DNA of 28,175 nt, taken from the NCBI GenBank assembly GCA_002104905.1, contig MCFE01000888.1, forward strand, positions 1 through 28,175, given 5' to 3'. Source of the DNA: Basidiobolus meristosporus CBS 931.73 (Eukaryota; Basidiobolomycota; Basidiobolomycetes; Basidiobolales; Basidiobolaceae). Below are positions 19,832 through 27,374 of this stretch, piece after piece (the stretch's first letter is position 1; the number at the start of each line of letters is the position of its first letter). Under the pieces are notes generated by a model. The model did no database searches. It was not told the origin of the DNA and worked only from the letters and a program-made list of their open reading frames with translations. A program made the position numbers and the translations under genes.

Positions 19832-21078
19832 TCATCTTCTCCTGGGTTTTTTTCTCACAGGGATTACTACTGAAGCATTTGGTAGTGACTCACTTTGCAC
19901 ACCGATACTACTTCCTGGCTGACTATCATCTTGACTACTTGTGTATTTGTAGTCAGTATTTTGCCTCCTAGTTGATGAGTGCAATGCTGCAGCTTGGCCA
20001 CACTGAATTGCTCCAACTGAACCAACTGAACCGGCCTGTAGTGCCACGCGCTGACGCGTTCTTTTACTTGCCAAGGGCTCTGGTGGTTGAGGCACTTCAT
20101 GTTAGTCATCATCAGTCAGTTCACCAGAAGTAACTCGCTGATGGTCAGGCAAAATGGCACGCGCAGGTGCGCCTTGACACGTTGAGATGGCCCTTGGCTG
20201 AGTTCAATGTGATGCTGCATGTTGACGCAACTTGGTCTGCTCCAATGGACTTGTGTCTAAATGAGCAGTTTGGCAAGTTCTTGTAGTTTTGCTCTGAAGC
20301 GTGCATGTTGACTCAATGCACATTGACTTGATGCGGGGCGTTCTGGTAAAGAGTGTTGGCGTGGTCCGGACCAACGTGCGCCGGCGCGCTGTGGTTGCAA
20401 GAGATGGTAGGGAATCCAGCAAGGCGTGCTGGCACAATCTGGACAATGTTGCTTGCGGTCTGTATTCTTCCTCCTGAAGCTCACTATCTGATTCCTCAAG
20501 GTATTCACTTACCCTCTGTCTGATACTTTGGAGCTGTTGCCTGGATGAGTCCTGTGTATATTGCTCTTGGAAGCCACTTAGCTCTACTAATATATCACAT
20601 AGTACATTAGTCATTTGAGGCAAAAACTCATTCAAAATCTCCTTGGTTCCCAAAGTTGAGGCACAAATGGACACATCCAGCCCATACTGTGCAAATTGCG
20701 TGCAAAAACGTTCCCGCGCAGCTTCTTTGTCAAATCCCCTCACTCTCAGCTCATTCCTGATTTCAATACTTGTCTTGTTATATATCTTTTTACGTACATT
20801 GGCTGGCATCTTGATATAGAGCTCATGCCACAGCTTTCTACTCAAATTCTTCCATCTTTGTCAACTCTCTGAGGTATCTAGTTCTGCTAGATTAATCAGT
20901 AGTGCCCAAATATCTGTATGAAGGCTCATCATCGACACTTGGGCCATACTTAATCATTTGGCAAGAACTTGAACGGATCCAACATCAACTTTTCCGGTCC
21001 GGACCACGCTTGTGAGCTGGGGGATGGGTTTTGTCTGGGCTGTACTAAAGATGAGTTGAGGCTTGGTATGGGGACCAT
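19832..21078 (-). pseudogene. Accessory gene of transposon C (frameshift plus stops)
   Basis: About 415 codons from ATG 21078 (MVPIPSL) to TGA 19832-19834, the best C-terminus of the four copies (ending KKPRRR). The middle is the most conserved part: SRKLWHELYIKMP, IEIRNELRVRGFDKEAA, RFCTQFAQYGLD, ILNEFLPQMTNVLCDILVE, then a Gln-rich SSRQQLQSIRQRVSEYLEES coiled-coil-like stretch. A Thr/Arg/Cys-rich region follows, then PQPPEPLASKRTRQR. Defects are a 1-nt loss after FLPND near 20957, a TGA before QRW near 20862, TGA just after 20204, and TAA at 20102-20104. No named domain is recognised. A DNA-binding partner of the transposase is the likeliest role. Confidence 0.78.
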
Positions 21079-21437
21079 AGCAATGGATTTCAATACTTAT
21101 ACAGCAGTACACTGGCATCAACCTGGTCTTATATGAAATATATATGAAAACTAAGGTGATTGTTGAATTTTCCATATATTGTGCATGATGCATCTTGGAT
21201 TGCGTTAATACGGATCAGATCACATCAATTGCAGATTTCCTATTTGATTATAGACCTATGATCAAAGCATCAATAAAAGTACCAAGGCATTGTTTGCAGA
21301 TGATTTTTGCGACATAATGATGGGATACATGGCAATTGATGGAGATTTAACCATAATGCATTAAAAATCAGATAAATAACGCAGATTGCGCCGGAACAAT
21401 TCAAACCGCCTTCATACAATCATCCATCAATTTTAAT
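21079..21437. promoter_or_regulatory. Central divergent intergenic region of transposon C (359 bp)
   Basis: This lies between the accessory start (21078, minus) and transposase start (21438, plus). AT-rich tatatatgaaaact and gatgggatacatggcaat segments are shared with B, E and A. Its near-constant length across copies suggests a shared two-way promoter. Confidence 0.5.
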
Positions 21438-22321
21438 ATGACTTACTCATCTGAATGGTCTTTTCTCATCAATCCCATCACTATCACTGGATTTCCTTTT
21501 GGCACACTAGAGGAGATCTATACTAAGTACTGTGGTCCATCTACCACAATCTACTCAGGGAGATCCTTGTTAAGCTTCTCTGCTATTACAAGAACTATTG
21601 CCCTACAAGGTTTCATCCCACCATCCATGGCAACAAAAGTTCTAGAAGCTTTCATTCCCAGCTGACAGCAATGGAGAACCACCTTGAAGAGGGTATGAAT
21701 GATTTAGAGCAAGCTTGGAATACTAGGTTCAGAAGCTCCAATAGACTTCCATATCCCAGAGTGTTCCGCAACAGGTTCCATATCAGGAGTATTTTGGATA
21801 CCTTCCCAGTGAGGATTAACAGACCTTCTAGAGGGCAGAGGCACTTTTATTCTGGCAAGTACAAGGAACACTGTGTGAAGTTTCAAGCACTGTCTGATAT
21901 TGTGGGTAACATCCTCTGGTTTAGTGGGCCATTTGCTGGAAGTAGGCATGACAAAGCACTCTGGGTAGGGAATCATCCTGAATTCACTAGAGGGGAGAAA
22001 TGTATGGCAGACTTAGCCTATATAGGAGAGGATTGTCAGAGATTAGGGTGTATTGCAGCTTATAGGAAGCCAAGAAATGGTGTGCTTAGCAGGAAGCAGA
22101 AGCTCTACAATGAGATATTTAATCATTTCAGAGTAAGGGTAGAGCACACATTTGGATATCTGAAGAGATTCAGCATATTGGCAGGTAAATACAGAGGAAA
22201 GTCATATATAGTAGAAAACAGCAGATTAGGTAAAATAGTTAAGATACTTATTAATGCACAGTATGCTCATACAAGAAGACATCCACTGAGAGAAATGTGT
22301 CTGGAGCATTATGAAGAGTAA
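21438..22321 (+). pseudogene. DDE transposase of transposon C (single frameshift)
   Basis: About 294 codons from MTYSSEWSFLINPIT to LEHYEE and TAA (22319-22321). One base is missing in the run after SGRSL (near 21568; B has one more C), which splits the frame into 21438-21665 and a second open part that includes 21671-22321. Conserved blocks are FPVRINRPSRGQRHFYSGKY, CVKFQALSDI, WFSGPFAGSRHDKALW, CMADLAYIGEDCQRLGC, NEIFNHFRVRVEHTFGYLKR and YIVENSRLGKIVKIL. The candidate acidic residues of the DDE site are all present: Asp of DTFP, Asp of SRHD, Asp of ADLAY, and Glu of RVEHTFG. It is the least damaged transposase in the window. Confidence 0.92.
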
Positions 22322-22415
22322 ATAAAGCAAGGAAAGCACTATTCTGAGCAACATAAGTAAGATTTAGTAAAATTACCAGTAACTGTATCATACCACTGGC
22401 ATCATGGTAGAAATT

Positions 22416-22504
22416 ATAGTGCCAGATAGTGCCGTAGAGTGCCAGATCAATCCGGCACCATAAACAGGCTGGCACTATGTGGCACTATGCAACAGAACAA
22501 GTCT
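22416..22504. repeat. Right-end subterminal GTGCCA array and hairpin of C
   Basis: Six GTGCC/GGCAC motifs occur within about 70 bp, three in each orientation. TAGTGCCGTAGAGTGCCAG (22427-22445) pairs with CTGGCACTATGTGGCACTA (22469-22487) with 3 mismatches of 19, giving a hairpin just inside the terminal AGACTTGTTC. B has the same layout at 25463-25525, and E inverted at 10213-10273. Confidence 0.75.
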
Positions 22505-22632
22505 ATAGGGGTCCTGTCTCAAATGTAAGACAATCTTAATATTGCTTATATCAAAAATCAAGTGATCACTGATATGCAATGGCTTGATGTAGATTGCAAA
22601 AAAAAATGCGTTGTTTGGATCATTACAAATAA

Positions 22633-22664
22633 TAGCAATTTGATGCAATTGCATCAAATTGCTA
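22633..22664. repeat. 32-bp perfect palindrome in B
   Basis: The half-site TAGCAATTTGATGCAA is followed at once by its exact reverse complement. A, C and E have atcttctcc in place of the second arm, so the palindrome is private to B. It removes the basic C-terminal codons of B's accessory gene. Confidence 0.9.
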
Positions 22665-22726
22665 CTAGGCGTTTTTTCTTACAGGGATTGCTACTGAGGC
22701 ATTTGGTGGTGATTCACTTTGCACAC

Positions 22727-23902
22727 CTAAACTACTTTCTTGTTGACTATCCTCTTGGCTACTTGTGTATTTGAGTAAGTATTTTGCCTCCTAGTTGATG
22801 AGTGCAATGCTGCAGCTTGGCCGCGCTGAATTGCTCCGGATGATGCAACTGAGCTGGCATGCAGTGCTACATGCTGACACATTCTTTTACTTGCCAAAGG
22901 CTCTGGTGGTGGAGGCACTTCATGTGGGTCATCATCAGCCAGTACACCAGAAGAAACTTGCTGATGGTCAGGTGTAATGGCATGTGCAGACACAACTCAA
23001 TGCACTAGCGTGGCCCTTGGCTGAGTTTGATGTGATGCCATTTGTGGATGCAACTTGGCCTGCTCCAATGGACTCATGTCTTTTTGAGCAGTTTGGTGGG
23101 TTCTGTTGGTTTTGCTCTGAAGTACATGTGTTGACCCAACACGCATTGTGTCAATGCAGAGCACTCTTGTGAAGGGTGTTGGCATACTTTGGACTGATGT
23201 GTGTTGGTGTGCTGAAGTTGCAAGGGATAGTAAGGAATCCAGCAAGTTGTGCTGGCGCAACCTAGACAATGTTGCTTGCGGTCTGTATTCTTTCTCTTGA
23301 AGCTCACCTTCTGATTCCTCAAGGTATTCAGCTACCCTCTGTCTAATACTTTGCAACTGTTGCCTAGATGAGTCCTGCGTATATTGTTCTTGTAAGCCTC
23401 TTGGCTCTACTAATATATCACATAATACATTAGTCATTTGCGGCAAAAACTCATTCAAAATATCTGTGGTTCTCAAAGTCAAGGCAGAAACAGACGCGTC
23501 CAGCCCATGCTGAGCAAATTGCGTGAAAAATTGTTCCTGTGCAGCTTCCTCATCAAATCCCCTCACTCTCAGCTCATTCTTAGTTTCAATACTTGTCTTG
23601 TTATATATCTTCTTACATACATCTGCTGGCATCTTGATGTAGAACTCATGCCACAGCTTTCTACTTGGGTTCTTCCATCTCTGTCAACTCTCTGAGGTAT
23701 CTATTCCTGCTAGATTAATGAGTGTTGCCAAAATATCTGTATGAAGGCTCATCATAGGCACTTGGGCCATACTGAAATCATTTGGCAAGAGCTCAAACAG
23801 ATCCAACATTGCCTTTTCCAGTCCAGACTGTGCTTGTGAGCTGGGGGATGGGTTTTGTCTGGGTTGTACTAAAGATGAGTTGAGACTTGGTATAGGGACC
23901 AT
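22727..23902 (-). pseudogene. Accessory gene of transposon B (nonsense codons)
   Basis: One frame runs from ATG 23902 (MVPIPSLNSSLVQP) to 22727, broken only by stops at 23684-23686 (TGA before QRW, shared with C) and just after 22997. The middle 211 codons (22997-23632) are open: KIYNKTSIETKNELRVRGFD, QFFTQFAQHGLDASV, LNEFLPQMTNVLCDILVE, SIRQRVAEYLEESEGELQ. The C-terminus differs from C because of an early TAG and the private palindrome at 22633-22664. Divergent from the transposase across 358 bp. No family recognised. Confidence 0.78.
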
Positions 23903-24260
23903 AGCAACAGAATTGGATACTTATACAGTAGTGTATTGGCATCAACTTGGTCTTATATGCAATATATATGAAAACTAATGTGATTGTTGAATTTTCCATA
24001 TATAATGCATGATGCATCTTGGATTGCATTGACATGGATCAGATCACATCAATTGCAGATTTCCTATTTGATTGTAGACTTGTGAATAAAACATCAATAA
24101 AAGTACCCAGTCATTGTTTGAGCATAATTTTTGCAACATAATGATGGGATACATGGCAATGGATGGAGATTTAAACATAATGCACGGAAAATTAGATAAA
24201 TAAAGCTGATTGCACCAAATCATATCAAATCATCTCAGCCCAATCCTTACCAATTTTAAT

Positions 24261-25357
24261 ATGACTTACTCATCTGAATGGTCTTTTCTCATCAATCCCA
24301 TCACTATCACTGGATTTCCTTTTGGCACACTAGAGGAGATCTATACTAAGTACTGTGGTCCATCTACCCCAATCTACTCAGGGAGATCCCTTGTTAAGCT
24401 TCTCTGCTATTACAAGAACTATTACCCTACAGGGTTTCATCCCACCATCCATGGCAACAAAAGTCCTAGCAGCTTTCATTCCCAGTTGACAGCAATGGAG
24501 AACCACCTTGAAGAGGGTATGAATGACTTAGAACAAGCTTGGAGTACTAGGCTCAGAAGTTCCAGTAGAATACCGTATCCCAGAGTGTTCAGCAACAGGT
24601 TCCATTTAAGGAGTATTTTACATACCTTCACAGTCAGGATTAACAGAGCTTCTAGAGGGCAGAGGCACTTTTATTCTGGCAAGTACAAGGAACACTGTGT
24701 GAAGTTTCAAGCACTGTCTGAAATTGAGGATAACATCATCTGGTTTAGAGGGCCATTTGCTTGAAGTAGGCATGACAAAGCACTCTGGGTAGAGAATCAT
24801 CCAGAATTCAGCAGAGGGGAGAAATGTATAACAGAATTAGCTTATATAGGACAGGAATGTCAGAGATTAGGATGTAGTACAGCTTAAAGGAAGCCAAGAA
24901 ATGGTGTGCTTAGCAGTGCAGAAGCTCTACAATGAGATATTAAATCATTTCAGAGTGAGGGTAGAGCATAAATTTGTATATCTAAAGAGATTCAGCATAT
25001 TGGCAGGTAAATACAGAGCAAAGTCATAAATAGGAGAAAACAGCAGAATAGGTAAAATAGTTAAGATACTTACCAATGCACAGTATATGCATACAAGAAG
25101 ACACCCACCAAGAGAAATGTGTCTGGAGCATTAGACTTGTTCCATTGTGCCATTGATCATAGTGCCAGAAAGTGCTGTATATTTTGTTATTGATTTGATA
25201 TTTTAGGGTTATATGCATGTCAATTTTGATCCCAAATTGGCACTGTATGGCACCATCTGGCACTCTGTGGCATGATCAGGCACCATCTGGCATGCTATGT
25301 TACTATTGGGCACTATGATCAGCTGGAATGATGGAACAAGTCTTTTATGAAAAGTAA
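24261..25357 (+). pseudogene. DDE transposase of transposon B, nonsense codons and MITE insertion
   Basis: From MTYSSEWSFLINPIT (24261), the frame is open through SGRSLVKLLCYYKNYYPTGF, DLEQAWSTRLRSSSR and FTVRINRASRGQRHFYSGKY to a TGA at 24762-24764, which replaces Gly in the AGSRHD motif. A second stop (GCT TAA AGG) lies near 24885. The ADLAYIGED block reads TELAYIGQE, so its Asp is now Glu. The 211-bp MITE at 25133 splits the last codons (LEH-YEE), and the gene's TAA is at 25355-25357. This copy is dead. Confidence 0.9.
25133..25343. mobile_element. 211-bp MITE of the AGACTTGTTC family
   Basis: Complete non-autonomous element. The ends AGACTTGTTCCAT and ATGGAACAAGTCT are perfect 13-bp inverted repeats, with a further shared TGATCATAGTGCC inside. 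Flanks are ATT (25130-25132) and TTT (25344-25346), a 3-bp duplication with one change. The empty site is C's ggagcattatgaa (22305-22320). The interior has no gene but several TGGCAC/GTGCCA motifs like those at the right end of the large elements, so it was probably moved by that transposase. Confidence 0.92.
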
Positions 25358-25540
25358 AAAAAGCAAGGAAAGCACTACTCTGAGCAACATAAGTAAGATT
25401 GAGTAAAATAACCAGTAACTATATCCTACAACTGGCAAGGTGGTGGAAATTATAGTGCAAGACAGTGCCAGAGAGTGCCAGATCCATCCGCTGCTATAAA
25501 CAGGCTGGCACTATATGGCACTGTTCAACAGAACAAGTCT

Positions 25541-25760
25541 ATAGAGTACTTTTTTAAAGGTCAGTGTATGGCTTCCTTCACTGCTTGTAAGGTTTACTTG
25601 CATGGTGCCTTCTCCTACTGCGTCAAGCATTCTATTGTCACCCTTGAAGACCTTCTTGATTGGAATTTCTGGATATTAAGTGAAAAGTACTTATTGGCTT
25701 GTAAAGTGTTGAGATGCTCCAGAGGCAATATATAACACCTGAGAATCCTTTTTTGTGGTC
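25541..25760 (-). pseudogene. pol: copia II protease part, upstream half
   Basis: Minus-strand frame KKDSQVLYIASGASQHFTSQ, then VFKGDNRMLDAVGEGTMQVN and HTLTFKKVLY, with stops after FTSQ and FT. This is the retroviral-type aspartic protease of copia. The catalytic D(S/T)GA motif reads ASGA: the active-site Asp is Ala (GCC). The frame is cut by B at 25541 and continues at 18490. Confidence 0.85.
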
Positions 25761-26563
25761 ATATATAATGCAGATATGAATAGTCTATGTTCAGTTGTTG
25801 CAGCATCTCCATATTTATGCTTGTTTTGCTGATTATCTTTCTTTTTGAGACACCAGTCTGATGTGTGTCCTTTCCTCTTGCAGTAGTTGCAAAACAGGTT
25901 GCGGAAGCCTTTGCAGGGTCTTGGGTACCACCTTTATTGATTTTCATTGCTTATTAAAGCATCTTTGTCTTCCTTCTTATTGGCGCTTGAGATTCTGAAT
26001 TCATCATCCAGGAGCCTTCCATATGCATAATTTAAGGTCAAATCTTCAGTTCTGGACTCTAGGGCTCATACAAGGCCCTAAAACTTGTCTGTCAGGCTAT
26101 TCAGGATGGTAACTATCACATTTTCATCAGTAATTAGTACACCCACAGACTCCATTTTATCCACCAGCAGGGTAATTCTCTTAATTAGATTTTTCATTTC
26201 TTCTCCTGGCAGCATCTTTGTAGTAAAGAATTTTTGTCTCAGATACATTTTCTTAGCAGCTGGGCATGACTGGTAGGTGCCATCTAATGCCTTCTAAGCT
26301 TTCTTTGCCATTTTTGCTCTTGAGCATTGAATTAGCAATTTGTCTTTAACATTGAGGCAAATGCAGTTAAAGGCACTTTGTTCTTTCTTCTGGTACTTTA
26401 AGGCTTCCTCTTCCATGTTTTTAGGAGGGCATTCTTCTCACATGGCAATATCCCAAAGGCCTCTTTCTTGCAGCAGCATCTTCATCTTCACCTTCCTAAC
26501 TTGGTAGTTAGATCCATCCAACTTTTCAGCAAAGAGAAAAATTCCAGTAATAGTAGTAGACAT
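25760..26563 (-). pseudogene. gag: copia II gag (UBN2-type), several stops, zinc knuckle intact
   Basis: The ATG at 26563 aligns with copia I's 3990 and is 18 bp from the primer site. Codon 16 is TTG, so the N-terminus is open here where copia I has a stop. Stops: TGA 26438-26440 (GGA in copia I), TAG 26294-26296 (TGG in copia I), and TAG plus TGA near 26070-26085 (CAG and TCA in copia I). The CCHC knuckle is intact (CNYCKRKGHTSDWC, near 25862-25903), although frame changes occur nearby. The two gag copies therefore complement each other as evidence for the ancestral protein. Confidence 0.85.
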
Positions 26564-26581
26564 TGCAGAGAGTGACAGCTT

Positions 26582-26593
26582 GGGCTCTTAACC
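26582..26593 (-). other. Primer binding site of copia II
   Basis: On the minus strand it reads GGTTAAGAGCCC, one change from copia I's GGTTATGAGCCC. It is preceded by only about nine LTR-like bases (cttactaca) and then gypsy sequence. Confidence 0.7.
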
Positions 26594-26602
26594 TGTAGTA
26601 AG

Positions 26603-27374
26603 CTATAGTCTTATCAAATCTCTGCTTCATCTTTTCTGCACTTTGAGATACTTTAATCTGTGCCTCTTGATGTCTTTGTTCCAGTTGCTGGTGTCTACTT
26701 GGCTGACTGAGTTCATCTTCTAATGTGTCTGTAAGCTTTGGTTGCGTGAGATCTCCTGGAATCCATGGTTCACATCCATACACTAAGTAAAATGGTGATT
26801 GCTGGGTGGTGTTATGTACTCTGACTCTGCATGCAAAAAGTGCTTAGTCTATATACTCATCCCATCTACTGACAACTCCATTTGCATACTTGGTCAGCAT
26901 TTTTCCAAATAATCCATTCAACCGCTCAGTGACTCCATTAGTTCTGGGGTGATATGCTGAGGTTTTCAGGTGTCTGATCTGCTGCATTTCCAGGTAAGAC
27001 TCTAATGTCTTTGCCATAATGCTTGCTCCTCCATCATATAAGATCTCCACAGGGCATCCAAACTTCATCAGGATCTCATGGTAAATGAAACTTGCAAATT
27101 CTTGTTCACTGGCTATTGGTACAGCTTTAGCAACTGGCCATTTAGTGGCATGGTCAATTGCTACTAGGATCCAATGGTTGCATTTCCTGGTAGTTGGCAG
27201 TCTTCCAATAAAGTCAATTCCCCATCTTTCAAATGGTCTTACAGGCTCCAAGGGAAAGAGTTTGGCAATTCTCTGTGGTTAGCCTTGATTGATTTGGCAG
27301 TTTGGGCATGTTTTCACTAGCTTCTCAATATCTTGTTTCATTCTGGGCCACCATGCTCTGGCTTTCACAAGACT
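26603..27374 (-). pseudogene. pol: gypsy integrase (three nonsense codons)
   Basis: This reads through the stop at 27375-27377 and further stops at 27279-27281 and 26844-26846. The zinc-binding H2C2 domain begins upstream (HKLHNGYGHLGIEGT) and ends CPNCQ near 27295. The catalytic core follows: Asp in RWGIDFIGRLP, Asp in ILYDGGASI and Glu in TNGVTERLNG, so all three acidic residues are present. The C-terminal part (NTTQQSPFYLVYGCEPWIPG, EKMKQRFDKT) is typical of gypsy integrases just before the GPY/F region, which is missing because of the junction. Confidence 0.9.

Larger units (their letters stand above)
19090..22504 (+). mobile_element. DDE transposon C (3415 bp), nested in B
   Basis: The ends are AGACTTGTTCCATCG at 19090 and CAGAACAAGTCT ending at 22504. 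They are flanked by ATA on both sides (19087-19089, 22505-22507). The empty site is confirmed by E, where the same stretch reads atttataggggtcc without interruption (inverted, near 14165). C keeps many CpG sites lost in A, B and E, consistent with it being the youngest. It contains the accessory gene (19832-21078, minus) and the transposase (21438-22321, plus). The left 740 bp (19090-19831) hold subterminal repeats and no recognised gene. Confidence 0.95.
18494..25540 (+). mobile_element. DDE transposon B, inserted in copia II; hosts C and a MITE
   Basis: The left end AGACTTGTTCTATTG is at 18494 and the right end GAACAAGTCT at 25531-25540. It is flanked by ATA on both sides (18491-18493, 25541-25543). 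After removing transposon C with its ATA (3418 bp) and the MITE with its 3-bp duplication (214 bp), B is 3415 bp, the same length as C. It holds a minus-strand accessory gene (22727-23902) and a plus-strand transposase (24261-25357). In the left subterminal stretch 18494-19089 I see no gene, only a small frame shared by the other copies. Confidence 0.93.
15222..26602 (-). mobile_element. Ty1/copia retrotransposon II, lacks 5' LTR, hosts transposon B
   Basis: Read on the minus strand from 26602: a few bases of LTR end, primer site (26582-26593), gag (from 26563), protease, then transposon B (18494-25540), pre-integrase domain, integrase, RT, RNase H, polypurine tract and 3' LTR (15567 to 15222). 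Removing B with one ATA restores an uninterrupted reading frame (KVLY-VSDIAKNLL). It is the same family as copia I but more decayed. Its 5' LTR is replaced by Ty3/gypsy pol sequence in the same orientation. Many nonsense changes make it inactive. Confidence 0.9.

Noticed and set aside
20500-20560. Possible 53-nt intron (GTAAGTG...CAG) in C's accessory gene
   Set aside because: The frame is open on both sides without splicing and removing 53 nt would shift it. The 70-bp deletion in E at this place does not match the intron borders.
25024-25263. 79-codon minus-strand frame across the MITE
   Set aside because: It crosses the MITE boundary at 25133, so it joins two unrelated sequences and cannot be an inherited gene.
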